Position numbers and translations under genes: made by a program. Of a stretch of DNA of 64,000 bases, positions 46,037-57,500 are shown in pieces (position 1 is the first letter of the stretch; each line of letters begins with the position of its first letter). The stretch lies in contig NC_134364.1 in NCBI RefSeq assembly GCF_048569485.1, forward strand, positions 141,619,246 through 141,683,245, in the 5' to 3' direction. This DNA comes from Anomaloglossus baeobatrachus (taxonomy: Eukaryota > Chordata > Amphibia > Anura > Aromobatidae). Below the pieces are notes generated by a model, which made no database searches, was not told the origin of the DNA, and saw only the letters and a program-made list of their open reading frames with translations.

Positions 46037-47241
46037 AATAGAGGCTGAGTATAAAGAAAACACAAAACAAGAAATAAATCAGTACCATAATTTGCCAGAT
46101 CATTACAGTAGATAAAAAAAACAGAAAAAAAACAGAAAAAGATACCTATTTGGTATATACAATCAATTGAGATTGTTCTTGATATGAAATATCGCAAAGA
46201 CTGTCCTGTGTGGAAGATATCAAGAACCAGTTCATTAGAATAATGATAATAATTATATATGAAAATAACGATGAAAGAAAAAAAATCCATTAAAGAATGA
46301 GGACCATACACATATAATCACCAAAGAGGAATATCAATATATGTGACGCAACCCCAAATAGAAAGACATAACAATCCATGGAATAGAGAAACATCTATAT
46401 TAAATATCAAGAGGGAATAGAGATTACCTGGAGGAGTTTGAAGACAAGTGTGGCAATATCCAGGAGGATAGGGGGTATAGTGCCGCTAAGTGGAAAACTA
46501 AAAAGACAACCAGAAAAAGAAAAATGAAGATCGCATTATAAGGAAAGATCCATGGAAGATGCTGCAGAGCAGCGTAGTACTACCTGTGTCCAGGGTGATC
46601 AGCGGTGAAATGTGAAGAGAAGAGATCGTGGTTCAGTTTTTAAAGAGAAAGAGGTGGGACTAACGAAGTAATTTCCTGGTGATGGAACGCACGGTGAAGC
46701 GCATAGTGCGCGATCGAACGCGGAAGTGCGCGCATGCGCGGTGAAGAAGGGGAAAAAAACTGAGTTGTAAGAGACCCAGGACTCCATGGAGACGGCGATA
46801 AACATCAGCGCGTCTATGAAAGAGAGAAGAAAAAAAAGAGAAGAAAAAAGGGTACACATAATGCAAATCATGAGCCTGATATAATAACAGTACTAAGTGA
46901 TAATATGTGCATATAAAAGGAATATCATATATAGGAGAGTTTAAGGTAAGATATGAGCTAACAAACCGGACATAAATGTTTAAAGGTATAACGGGCATAT
47001 GATAAACACATACCCAGCTATATACACACCCATGTGCACATGCACGTGCATAGCATATACACACGTGCATGTACACATGAGGGAGTTTTAATGACACACC
47101 GAATTGGTATAGGAAGAGTAAGGCGGACCCCAAATCTCCATGTATTAATGATATTCGTACTCCCTATTGAGACCGTGGGGAGACAGTGTGTTAAGCGTGT
47201 GGATCCAATAGGATTCTCTATTTTTAAGAATCCGCACCCTG

Positions 47242-47829
47242 TCACCACCGCGTCGCAACGGGGAGGACGTGTTCTAAGACCTGGAAACGGAGTTGAGAGA
47301 TGGTATGGCCGCACTGGATAAAGTGATGAGGAATGGGTAACATAGATAGTTTGCATCGAATGGTAGATTTGTGTTTTCCTAAGCGGTCCCGGACATGCTG
47401 GGTAGTCTCCCCAACATATCCGAGACCGCACGGGCATTTAATTAGATAAACAACATAGGAAGTGTCGCAGGTAAAAAAATCCTTAATCTGAAAAACTTTA
47501 CCAGTGTGGGGATGGGTAAATTGGGAACCTTTAATGATGTTTGAGCAATGAGGGCAGTGAAGGCAGGGAAAATTACCTTGTCGTGGTGTGGAGAGAAAAG
47601 ATTGACGAGTTTGGCGAATAGAAGACCCTATATCAGCCCTCACTAAAAGGTCACGGAGATTGGGGGAACGCTTGTAGCTGAAAAGAGGAGTAGAAAATTC
47701 CGGTATGTGGGGATAAGATTTCTTCAAAACTGACCAGTGACTCAAAATGATGTTTTTAATAATAAAATGGAAGGGATGAAAAGGTATTAACAAAGGCGGT
47801 AAAGGGTCCTGTCCTTCTGACAGGACCAA
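47242..47829 (-). pseudogene. PLE GIY-YIG endonuclease region
   Basis: About 195 codons. A Cys-rich stretch (FPCLHCPHCSNI) precedes FFTCDTSYVVYLIKCPCG and LGYVGETTQHVRDRLGKHK, in which YVVYL and GYVGET match the GIY and YIG motifs and the following Arg is the catalytic arginine position. Family knowledge assigns nicking of the target DNA to this domain. It is in a different frame from the RT piece. Confidence 0.92.
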
Positions 47830-48415
47830 TAGGGAGAAGACTTTTCTGAAGGGCCGAATCTACCACAGATGAAGGATAACCCCGTTGGAGAAACTTCTGT
47901 GACATCTCTTGATATCTGCGAGAACGCAGAGTGTGATCAGTAACAATACGTGATACACATTTGAATTGAGAACAAGGTAATGAATTTTTCAAATGGCGGG
48001 GATGACTACTGGTAAAATGCAGGAGGCTGTTGCGATCAGTAGGTTTGACAAATAAATCAGATACAATGTGACCTCTGTGATCAATACAAATGAGAGTGTC
48101 TAGAAAGTTAATGGATGAATGATCGATGTGTTGAGTAAATGACAATCCTGGGACCCTAGTGTTGATAAAGTTAAAGAAGACGTCAAAAAGAGAAGGGGGA
48201 CCCGAAAAGATGATAAAAATATCGTCGATATAGCGTTTGTAAAAAACGATCTGGTCCTGAAACAAAGGGTGAGGGTACACATATAGAGACTCGAAATGCG
48301 TCATGAATATATTAGCATATGGGGGGGCAGCATTTGAGCCCATAGCTGTGCCCTTAACCTGAAAATAATATTGGTCCTGGAAAAGAAAAAAATTTTTATG
48401 AAGAATAATATGCAA
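47756..48415 (-). pseudogene. PLE reverse transcriptase fragment
   Basis: About 220 codons include the GTAMGSNAAPPYANIFM block and the YIDD box in FYKRYIDDIFIIF, then FLDTLICID, KPTDRNSLLHF and the RGYP block at the C-terminal side. It overlaps the endonuclease frame by about 70 bp in a different phase, so a frameshift separates the two domains. The N-terminal third of a normal PLE RT is absent because of 5' truncation. Encoded enzymes act on element RNA and chromosomal target DNA in the nucleus. Confidence 0.92.
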
Positions 48416-48469
48416 TAGTTCTAGACAAAAATCTTTTTGTAGGGAAGAAAAATCACTGTACTGATCTTA

Positions 48470-48677
48470 CTCCTTACTTGTGGTCATCACTCAATCAGTC
48501 AGCAATTTTCATGCAGGACATTGCCCCCTGTCACACATCAAAATGGGGAAAGCAGCTCCAAAAAACAATTAAATGGCCACAGCCAAGAGTCCTGATCTAA
48601 ACCCAATAGAAAACCTCTGGAAAATCCTTGACAGTTACTGCCAAAAAGAAACCCACAACAGTCAAAGAACTGTGGAA
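48470..48677 (+). repeat. 208-bp Tc1 segment, right copy flanking the Penelope-like insertion
   Basis: It is the counterpart of 45,665-45,872. From here the Tc1 transposase reading (ACTGGAAGAAGAGTGGACC and onward) continues to the end of the transposon, so this copy is joined to the original right half. Confidence 0.95.
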
Positions 48678-49107
48678 GACACTGGAAGAAGAGTGGACCA
48701 AAATCCTCCCAGAGCAGTGTGAGAGGCTAGTGATGTCCTGTGGCCGCAGATGTGCAGGAGTCATTCACAGCGACGGCCGGTGCACGTCGTACTGATTGTG
48801 ACTGTTGTTACCTGCAGAACATTTACTGATCATCTCTCTACAGTCATTGCTGCTCTCTAATTATCAGCATCAAATTTTGGGCAAAATAAAGGTTTTATGT
48901 TGATAAAATTTGTATCTTTTGTAAAACCCCGTTCTAGTGGCATGGTGCACCCCTTACACAAAACCAGAGCATGGTCATCAATATAAATTGGTGGAAGGCA
49001 AATCCCCATCCGCCAGGGTCAAAAGTGGCCCAAGAAAAATAACAAGAAAAGTGGGATAAAAAATACAAACGTTTTATTACTTTCAAAAGATAAAATAATC
49101 TCCTTTA

Positions 49108-49744
49108 GGCCCGTTTCACACGTCAGTGAAAAACACAGACGTTTTTCACTGACGTGTAAAACACGCACATGTCCCTGCGTGTGCCGTGAATCTCGGCACA
49201 TGTGGGTTGTCTAAGTGCAATCCGGGCTCCGTTCTCCGTGGCCCGTGATTGCACTTAGAAATCAACTCACCTGCGCCCGCTCCCGCTCTCCGTGGTGCTG
49301 AATCCTCCCGCGGTGCAGCATCCGGCCGGCGGTGACCCCCGCAGCAGCTGCTTCTGGGTCGGCTGTGTCGCGCATAATGAATATGCGCGACAGTAATCAG
49401 CCGGCTTAGAAGCAGCAGGCAGAACGGGCTGCAGAGGACATTGCTGGACGCCGGGTGAGTTAAAATGTTTTTTATTTTAAAAGCACGTTTTTTTCTGGCA
49501 CGTGTTTCACGGACCACACCACTGCATGGTCCGTGGAACATCAGTGATGCCAGAAAAAAAATGGACATGTCTCCGTGCGGCAATCACGGACACGCGGGTA
49601 CGCCGCACGGAGACACGTGCAGTGACAAATCACTGATGTGTGAGCAGACCCATTCATTATAATGGGTCTGCGTATGTCAGTGATTCTGGTACGTAGAAAA
49701 AAAAAGCACAAACGTCCCAGAATCACTGACGTGTGAAAGGGGCC
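49108..49744. mobile_element. TA-flanked MITE (GGCCCGTTTCACACG family)
   Basis: It begins GGCCCGTTTCACACGTCAG and ends CTGACGTGTGAAAGGGGCC, with TA on both sides (49,106-49,107 and 49,745-49,746). There is a second, internal fold-back around 49,490-49,562 centred on a GGTCCGTG hairpin. It is 637 bp with no transposase. TA targets suggest Tc1/mariner-type mobilisation. Confidence 0.82.
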
Positions 49745-49750
49745 TAACAT

Positions 49751-50045
49751 AAAGACTATATTACGTACCGGTAATGGGATTTTCCTGAGTCCACGACAGC
49801 ACCCACGAGAGAGAGGGATCCGCCCCCTTCAGGACAGGAAATCTACAGATAAAAAGGGGCGATCCCCCTCCCTCATCAGTTGGTTGCAGAGACCGGGAGA
49901 GGAACCGCCAAAGAATTAGTAAATAACACAGACCAATCCCAGGACACCGAAGCGTGAGAAAAAACAAACAAAGAAAGGGCAGGGGTGTAAAGGGTGCTGT
50001 CGTGGACTCAGGAAAATCCCATTACCGGTACGTAATATAGTCTTT
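49751..50045. repeat. 54-bp perfect inverted repeat around a 187-bp spacer
   Basis: The arms 49,751-49,804 and 49,992-50,045 are exact complements, containing ATTACGTACCGGTAATGGGA. This is the left terminal structure of the DIRS-like element. Confidence 0.97.
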
Positions 50046-50440
50046 TCCTTTCGTCACGACAGCACCCACGAGAGACTTAGAGAGAAGACACACTGAGGGC
50101 GGGATAACCACGTGAAGAGCCAAGCTGCCAAAGGGAAGGTCAGTGGAAGAACCAAAGGCCAGCCGGCAGAGCCCGGAAAAGTGGAAGAAGACCAGGTCAC
50201 AGCCTTACAAAACCGTCGAGGAGACATCCGCCACAGCCACCAAGTAGGAGGCCACCTCCCAGGAGAACGATCCGTCACCGAGGAGGACAGGCGAACAGGC
50301 TGCACCACAGACGCGAGGAAAACAGTAGCCCACAGCCATCGGGGCAAGGGACGGCACGACACCAGAGGAGCACAGCCGGAACCCTGAATGACAAAAAACA
50401 AAAGACCCATCCAGCCGCCAAGGGGCCGCCGAGCGACCCA

Positions 50441-50458
50441 GGGGGGGGGGGGGGGGGG
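50441..50458 (+). repeat. G homopolymer (18 bases)
   Basis: An uninterrupted run of G. Its length is likely to be uncertain in any assembly. Confidence 0.95.
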
Positions 50459-51119
50459 ACAGTGCCCCCCCAATCAAGGACGCGAAAGGAAGGAAGGGAG
50501 AAGAGCACACGACAGAGAGGGGCTCGAAGGGCGCAAAGGGTAGGGCGCCCAACCCTAGAGCAAGACCCCAGGGAGGAGAGCCGGTATACGGACCGGCTGG
50601 CAGCGGCCCCCAGCCGGAAGGAAGCGCACAACCCCTCAGAACCCGCAAGACGGGATTTACACAGGGCGCCCAGGGCAGAAACAGGCACCCGGAGGGGACC
50701 GACCGAGAGACCCATAACCCTTCCTGACAGGAGAACGGCAGAACAGAGGACAACGGAATACAGCAGATGAGGAGGGAGGAAGGGAGGGCAGGAAGAGCAT
50801 CCACAGCCGACCACAAGGTTGGGTGCGGACTGGCGGCCTACAGCGCAGCAAGGACGGGAAGGCAGCAACGCCCCGACAAAAAACACACCGGCAAGGGGAG
50901 TCCTGTGACGCGGGGGGAAGGAAGGGACTCCGTGACAGGAGGGCGGGCCGGGACGGAAGAACCTAGGGGCGCCCGAACAAGCACGGCACCCAGGAGAGAG
51001 AACCAGGGACGGCAGGGCCAGAAGCGAGCAGCAAGGAACACCAGAAGCGAAGCATGAAGCCCGAGGCGCCAGGCCCGGCGCAAGGCCAGGGAGGCGCAAG
51101 GCGGCAGAGGCAGAAGACC

Positions 51120-53330
51120 AGAACCCAGGCCCCCGCGGTCCAAAGGCCAAGAGGCACAGAGGCCAAGAGGCCCAGAGGCCCAGAGGCCCAGGGGCCAAGA
51201 GGCACAGAGGCCAAGAGGTACAGAGGCCAAGAGGCACAGACACACAGAGGGCCAGACGCACAGAGGGCCAGAGGCACAGAGGGCCAGAGGCACAGAGGGC
51301 CAGAGGCACAGAGGGCCAGAGGCACACAAGCCCAGAGGCACAGAAGCCCAGAGGCACAGAAGCCCAGAGGCCCAGACGGCCAGAGGCCAAGAGGCCCAGA
51401 GGCCTAGAGGCAGGAGACACAGAGGCCCAGAGGCACAGAGGCCAAGAGACACAGAGGCCAAGAGGCACAGAGGCCAAGAGGCACAGAGGCCAAGAGGCCC
51501 AGAGGCCTAGAGGCAGGAGACACAGAGGCCCAGAGGCACAGAGGCCAAGAGACACAGAGGCCAAGAGGCACAGAGGCCAAGAGGCACAGAGGCCAAGAGG
51601 CACAGAGGGCAGAAGGCACGGAGGGCAGGAGGCCAGGAAACACAGAGGGCAGGAGGCCAGGAAACACAGCGGGCAGGAGGCACAGAGGCCCGAGGCCAGG
51701 AGGCACAGAAGCAGGAGGCACAGAAGCAGGAGGCCAGGAGGCACAGAGGCACAGGGCCCTGAGGCCCAAGGCCGGGAGGTCCAGAGGCCAGGAAGCCACA
51801 GAGGGCAATAAGCCACAGAGGCCACAAAGGCCAGGAGGCCCAGAGACCAGGAAGGCCGGAGGTCAGGAGGCAAGGAAGCACAGAGGCCAGGAGGCCCGGA
51901 AGCACAGAGGCCAGGAAGCACAAGACCCGGAAGCACAGAGGCCGGAGACACGAGACCAGGAGGCAACAGAGGCACGCGGCCAGGAAGCACAAGGCACAGA
52001 GGCCCGAGGCCAGGAGGCACCGAGGCCAGGAGGCACCAAGGCCAGGAGGGAGAGAAGCCCGAGGCCAGGAGGCAGAGAGGCCCGAGGCCAGGAGGCACAG
52101 AGGCCCCAGGCCAGGAGGCACAGAGGCCCCAGGCCAGGAGGCACAGAGGCCCCAGGCCAGGAGGCACAGAGGCCCGAGGCCCGGAGGCCCAAGGCCAGGA
52201 GGCACAGAGGCCCAAGGCCAGGAGGCACAGAGGCCCAAGGCCAGGAGGCACAGAGGCCCAAGGCCCGGAGGCACAGAGGCACGAGGCCAGGAAGTACAAG
52301 GCCAGGAATCACGAGGCCCGGAGCACGAGGCCAAGAAGCACGAGGCCAAGAAGCACGAGGCCAGGAGGCACAGAGGACCGAGGCCCCGAAGCACAGAAGC
52401 CCGGAGGCGCAGAGGCCAAGAGGCACAGAGGCCAAGCGGCACAGAGGCCAACAGGCACAGAGGTCAACAGGCACAGCGGCCAACAGGCACAGCGGCCAAC
52501 AGGCACAGAGGCCAACAGGCACAGAGGACAACAGGCCCAGAGGCCACAGAAGCCAGGAGGCCCAGAGGCCACAGAAGCCAGGAGGCCCAGAGGCCACAGA
52601 AGCCAGGAGGCCCAGGAGGCCACAGAAGCCAGGAGGCCCAGGAGGCCACAGAAGCCAGGAGGCCCAGGAGGCCACAGAAGCCAGGAGGCCCAGGAGGCCA
52701 CAGAAGCCAGGAGGCCCAGGAGGCCACAGAAGCCAGGAGGCCCAGGAGGCCACAGAAGCCAGGAGGCCACAGAAGCCCAGAGGCCACAGAAGCCAAGAGG
52801 CCCAGGAGGCCACAGAAGCCCAGAGGCCACAGAAGCCAAGAGGCCCAGAGGCCACAGAAGCCAAGAGGCCCAGAAGCCACAGAAACCCAGAGGCCACAGA
52901 AGCCAAGAGGCCCAGAGGCCACAGAAGCCAAAAAGGCCCAGAGACCACAGAAGCCAAAAAGGCCCAGAGACCACAGAAGCCAGGAGGCCACAGAAGCCAG
53001 GGGGTCCAGAGGCCACAGAAGCCAAGAGGCCCGGAGGCCACAGAAGCCAAGAGGCCCGGAGGCCACAGAAGCCAAGAGGCCCGGAGGCCACGGAGGCCAG
53101 GAGGACACGGAGGCCAGGAGGACACAGAGGCCCGGAGACCACAGGGGCCAAGAGGCACAGAGCCACAGGGGACAGAAGGACACAGAGGCCAGGAGTCCAC
53201 AGAGGCCAGGAGTCCACAGGGGCCAGGAGGCCACAGAGGCCACGAGTCCACAGAGGCCAGGAGGCCACAGGGGCCAGGAGTCCACAGGGGCCCAGAGGTC
53301 AGGAGGGCACAGAGGCCACCGAGCACAGAC
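51120..53330. repeat. GC-rich minisatellite core of the DIRS-like element
   Basis: Short units such as AGAGGCCAAGAGGCACAG, AGGCCAGGAGGCACAG and GGCCACAGAAGCCAGGAGGC change gradually from left to right. The minus strand is open in several frames for hundreds of codons (Leu/Ala/Ser/Trp/Gly-rich strings such as LLASVASGPLGFCGLW). All three frames being open together shows a composition effect and not selection. Confidence 0.9.
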
Positions 53331-54159
53331 CAAGAGGGCACCCCAGCGCACACCCCAGTGCAGACACCACCAGGACGCCTTCCACAGAGAGCAGAGGCGG
53401 CCAGGAATTCCACAGCATGTGGGACGCTGACGGCAGAGGGACCGTCCCAGAAGGGGACCAACCCCGGACAGAAGGGCAGGGAGAAGGGCTGGCAGAGATC
53501 CACAGCCGAGCCCCCCCGATCCGCAGAAGCAGGAGCACTGCCGGGCTACCGTCGCGGAATCAGAACGCGGACGCGGCAGGCCCAGGACACCCCCTCCCGC
53601 GTGCACACGCCGTGCAGCGGTGAAGACGCAGGCACGCGTCAGGGAGAGGCTCCGGCCCGACCGCCATAGCAACTCACCATCACCGCAGCGTCCGGCCAGG
53701 ATGGAGGGGACCACGGGCTTCACCAGGAACCTTCCCGGCCGCTCCCCCGGAAGCGCTCCTGCATACTTCCGGGTCACTGCGGCAGGGAGCATGCGCCGAC
53801 GCGGCAGGGCCCCCCCCCCCGCCGCGCACACGTTCCGGTAGAAGCACGCTCTGCTGCATGCGTCATATCCCTGGAGGCAAAGCCGGACCAGACCAGGAGA
53901 AAGAGGACGAGGTGCACCGGAGGACGGAGTCCACGAGGGGAGCTCCACCGACCGTGCTTCCGGATCCTGAACTCCGCCTTTCCCTTGGAGACCGCACGGA
54001 CTCAACTGGACCCAGGTACTGTAGGTTCCGATCCCTGCAGGACAGGAAACCAACTGATGATGAGGGAGGGGGACCGCCCCTTTTTATCTGTAGGTTTCCT
54101 GTCCTGAAGGGGGCGGATCCCTCTCTCTCGTGGGTGCTGTCGTGACGAAAGGAAAACAT

Positions 54160-54460
54160 TGATTACAAGCAGACAGGTCACAGGTGAGGATGTCACCTTT
54201 ATTAGCCATTCACACCCATTTGTGTCACCTGTGCATGTTATCAGCCAAAATCACCGGGGTGTGAACTTTTCATCGGGGTCATTTGGATGTTTTTGGTTGT
54301 CATTATGATTTAGAAAGAGAAAACAGACGACAATAAATGGCTTCACCCGACCACTAACCATGAGTGGAAAAAAAAAATGTGTTATCATTCATATTCTCTG
54401 AAGAAAGGCCATGAAAGCAAAAAATCTGCTGGGGTGTGTAAACTTCTGAGCATGTGTGTG
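54160..54460. repeat. Tc1/mariner-type 3' remnant, plus orientation
   Basis: The sequence from CACCTTTATTAGCCATTCAC through AATGGCTTCACCCGACCAC to ATTCATATTCTCTGAAGAAA is found in inverted orientation at about 61,390-61,620. It is non-coding. Assignment to the end of a Tc1/mariner family is from memory of similar frog repeats. Confidence 0.55.
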
Positions 54461-54729
54461 TGCACAGCCTCTGGCTGCGGCATTGTTGGCGTCTTTTCTC
54501 TGCCTTCTATCAGCTTGAAAGGGGCGCCACTATGGTGCTGCCAGGAGGAAGGGTCCCAAATACTCAGTCTCTCCACCTACTGCCCCCCCCCCCCAGAAGC
54601 CCCAGTCTTGAAAAGGTTCACACAGGTAAGAGTAGTGTGCACTGTTTATAGAGGTGCACTATGCTGCATGTGGAGGGGTGTTATACCTGCATGTGGAAGG
54701 GTAGTGGGGGGCATTGTGACCTGTTATGT

Positions 54730-56084
54730 TAGGGGTCTCAAACTCTGCTGAGTATAAGGGCCGCACATAGAAAAAAAAATTATTTGGGGGGCCGCATTAT
54801 TTGCTGGACCAAGTGACATTTTTAGTGATCACAATTTTTTCTATACACCTTTTGGATCACGTTTTTGAACATTGTTCGCTTGTTTATTATAATAAATGTG
54901 TACGTTTTTATTTTAGTTTATATATTAAAAAATACTTTTTATGGGGAAAAAAAAAGTCATTCTTTATTTAGATTTTTTTAAAATTGTTATCCCTTTCTTG
55001 TAATATCATTTTAGAATTACCCCATATAGTCATTTTAGCCAACAATTTGTAGTTATATTTCCATCCTGGTCTTCATCTTTTAGTATTGTCCCCATCCTGT
55101 AGTAATGTGCCCATATTGTCCCCTTGTAGTAATGTGCCCATATTGCTGCCCTGTAGTAATGTGCCCATATTGCCCCCTTGTAGTAATGTGCTCATATTGT
55201 CCCCTGTGGTAATGTGCCCATATCGCCCCCTTGTAGTATTGTACCCATATTGCCGCCCTGTGGTAATGTTCCCATATTGTGCCCTGTGGTAATGTGCCTA
55301 TATTGTCCCCTTGTAGTAATGTGCCATATTGTGCCCTTGTAATATTTTACAAATAACGTGCCCTGTGGTAATGTGCTCATATTGTCCCCATCTTGTAGTA
55401 ATATGCCCATATTGTCTCCATCTTGTGGAAATATGCCCATATTGTCCCCATCTTGTGGTAATCTGTCCATATTGTCCCTATCTTGTAGCAATATGCCCAT
55501 ATTGTCTTCATCTTGTGGTAATGTGCCCATATTGTCTCCATCTTGTAGTAATGTGCCCATATTGTCCCCATCTTGTGGTAATGTGTCCATATTGTCCCCA
55601 TTTTGTAGTAAAATGCCCATATTGTCTCCATCTTGTGGTAATGTGCCCATATTGTCCCCATCTTGTAGTAATGTCTCTTGTAGTATCCGGTTATGACGTT
55701 GTTCAGATACAAAAAAAAAAAATGTTCACCTTTCCTCCGTTCCCTCTGTGTCTTGCAGTCAGCAGGCACCTAGACCCCGTGAGGGCCGTGATGATCGCTG
55801 TCCTGTACACGTGGCCGCCATCAGCGTTTTCCTACTGGGGAGCGATTTTCGGCATTGCTGCTCTCCTCACATCTTTACTAATGGCAGCCACGTCGGCCAA
55901 TAAGAATACACCCATGTTAGCTGCTGGCCTCTGATTGGCAGGCAGCAGCTGCCATTAGTAAAGCTGTGTAGAGGTGTGCTTCTCTGCGCGGTGCTGCAAA
56001 TTTTACTCACCGGAAGGAAAGCACTGACGGTGGCGGCTCCATGTACTGGGCCGCAATCGTCACGGGCCACGTGTTTGAGACCTG
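54730..56084. mobile_element. non-autonomous hAT element with 8-bp target duplication
   Basis: TGTTATGT flanks both sides exactly (54,722-54,729 and 56,085-56,092). The ends are short inverted repeats (TAGGGGTCTCAAACTC at the left, GTTTGAGACCTG at the right), followed by GGCCGCA-type subterminal sequence. An 8-bp target duplication is diagnostic of hAT. The interior is a minisatellite and there is no transposase. Confidence 0.9.
55080..55680. repeat. 27/30-bp minisatellite inside the hAT element
   Basis: Units of CCCATATTGTCCCCATCTTG plus TAGTAATGTG (30 bp), with a shorter CCCCTTGTAG form on the left side. About 20 units. Confidence 0.9.
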
Positions 56085-56092
56085 TGTTATGT

Positions 56093-56382
56093 CATGTTTG
56101 TTATGTATATTTAATACATAGGTATAAGTAATGTATAATATACATATACTTGAGTTGTAAGTTGGGTGTTATTTAGAGTATTGAGTGGAGGTAATATATT
56201 GGAAGTGTAGGTAGTGTATTGGGTGGGTGTGAGATACTGTAGGTCACGTGTGGTGGCAAAATTTTATCATCTGCCTTCTGTCACCCTGATTTCCCCTCCT
56301 TCTCCTTAGTCTCCCTAGTCTTGCCTACATCTGAATTGGCTCCTATGGTCTGTGTTCTGCCTAGTCTCCCCTTCTGTCTCCT
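56093..56382. other. non-coding AT-rich and CT-rich sequence
   Basis: AT-rich sequence with GTATTGAGTGGAGGTAATAT-like weak repeats gives way to CCTAGTCTCCC-type CT-rich repeat that continues after the MITE to about 56,790. No gene is seen. Confidence 0.5.
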
Positions 56383-56384
56383 TA

Positions 56385-56606
56385 GGCCGGTTTCAGACAT
56401 CCGGCTTTTCGCCGGTTTGCCGGATCCGGCGCTCTCCCATACAGTGATTACAGTACAGTGACAGCGCAACAAGCGCCGGTCACATGCTGTCATGTGACCG
56501 GCGCATGTGACCCGGAAGTTACAGCGCTGTCACTGTACTGTATTGTCTGTACGGGAGAGCGCCGGATCCGGCAAACCGGCGAAAAGACGGATGTCTGAAA
56601 CCGGCC
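56385..56606. mobile_element. TA-flanked fold-back MITE (GGCCGGTTTCAGACATCCG)
   Basis: The 222-bp element folds back on itself over nearly its whole length. The left end GGCCGGTTTCAGACATCCG is matched by CGGATGTCTGAAACCGGCC at the right, and TA flanks both sides. It splits a CT-rich simple repeat. Confidence 0.9.
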
Positions 56607-56791
56607 TAAGTCTTCCCTTCCTTTTCCCTAGTCTTGCCTTCCTTTTCCCTAGTCTTCCTTTCATTGTCTATATACTCTTCCCTTCCGTCTCCCTTTCCGA
56701 ATCCCTCTCCCTTTCCGTCTTTTTATCCTTCTCCCTAGCCTTCCTTTCCATCTCCCTACTCTTCCCTTCCATCTCCGTAGTCTACTTTCTT

Positions 56792-57500
56792 TGTCACGTT
56801 ATTGGCACTCCAAACTCGGGAGCACTGATGTCATTGCCCGCTCACCTATTCATCGGCGCCCGCACCTCCTCTAGGTCAGGAGCGCCGACGGTTCGTTGCC
56901 ACTTTTTTTTTTTTTGCTGCCTAGCCTGTTTTCTGTGTCCCGAGTCCCGCACCTGCGCAGTAGGGCTCTTGGGAGCGCACTTAGGGTGCAGCCGCACTGC
57001 TTTGTCTTTTCTTAAAGGGCCAGCGTGACGTAACCCGGAAGTGCCCCAAGCTATAGGCTTAGTGTATTTAAGGCATCCTCCCCTATCAAGAGGTGCCTGT
57101 TCAACACGCCACCCATAGCTTGTCTGCCCATGCTAATTGTCAGGTCCCTGTGCTCTTGTTCGCACTGTGTGCTGTGACTTTGTCTGCATTCTTCCTAGTA
57201 CTGCCCATGAAGCTGCCAGTGTCCATCCGGTTTTCACCAGATCCATCTGCCTATGACCAACAGTTTGCTGCCACCTTTTTTTTTTTTTTAATGCTGCCTA
57301 GCCTGTCCTTAGGGTGCAGCCACGCTGCTTTCTCTTTTCTTAAAGGGCCAGAGTGACCTAACCCGGTTTGGTTCCTAGACATCGATGTGAGGCGCCAGCT
57401 GCCAAGGTATCGGGATCCTCGGGGCTGCGTCCTGATGGCCACTTAACCGCATGTTCCTACTTCCACCTCCTGTGGTTGTAGTGAAGACTCGGTAGCTGCT
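56792..57500 (+). mobile_element. LTR-retrotransposon fragment (LTR-like)
   Basis: It starts TGTCACG, has CTTAAAGGGCCAGCGTGACG and GTGTATTTAAGGC, and resembles in layout the LTRs at 21,664 and 26,654 but is clearly a different, older family. A block around 56,899-57,045 is repeated in diverged form at about 57,268-57,365. The right boundary is not visible. It is an incomplete fossil. Confidence 0.45.

Larger units (their letters stand above)
45873..48469 (-). mobile_element. 5'-truncated Penelope-like element (PLE) with GIY-YIG
   Basis: Penelope-like elements use a reverse transcriptase joined to a C-terminal GIY-YIG endonuclease. On the minus strand, RT-like sequence (GTAMGSNAAPPYANIFM, then YKRYIDDIFIIF with the YIDD catalytic box) begins near 48,415 close to the right border. 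It is followed by FTSSHPRHLKNSLPCSQF and then the GIY-YIG part. The N-terminal part of the RT is missing, so the 5' end is truncated. The 3' untranslated part reaches 45,873 and contains the GACGTTTCGGC motif typical of these elements. The insertion sits in the Tc1 copy between two 208-bp repeats of target sequence. Confidence 0.93.
44721..48890 (+). mobile_element. degenerate Tc1-like transposon, split by a Penelope-like element
   Basis: The left end CACTGGAGATCAAAATTAGA follows TA, and a second internal copy of the repeat (GATTAAAATTAGAGAACACT) is near 44,903, an arrangement seen in Tc1 elements with inner and outer repeats. The right end near 48.85-48.90 kb (GCTCTCTAATTATCAGC) is degraded, so its boundary is approximate. 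The transposase at 45,037-45,876 resumes at 48,470 after the insertion. Confidence 0.85.
49751..54157 (-). mobile_element. non-autonomous DIRS-like element with inverted termini
   Basis: Inverted terminal repeats of about 93 bp lie at 49,792-49,883 and 54,050-54,144, sharing CACGACAGCACCCACGAGAG and a GGATCCGCCCCCTTC block. At the left a 54-bp perfect hairpin (49,751-49,804 with 49,992-50,045) is followed by a copy of the outermost right end (50,043-50,075). The layout matches the end of the DIRS element at 62,128. No reverse transcriptase or recombinase frame is seen; the interior is a GC-rich tandem repeat. It is treated as an incomplete fossil, and the minus orientation is inferred only from that similarity. 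Confidence 0.65.

Noticed and set aside
50275-54053. Minus-strand frames of 529-674 codons rich in Leu, Ala, Ser and Trp
   Set aside because: Three frames overlap in the same minisatellite, with no domain or membrane-protein organisation that survives a frame change. This is a composition effect.
55329-55934. A 201-codon frame ending in a hydrophobic stretch (AVMIAVLYTWPPSAFSYWGA)
   Set aside because: It lies inside the hAT element and begins in its minisatellite. There is no splice or start context.
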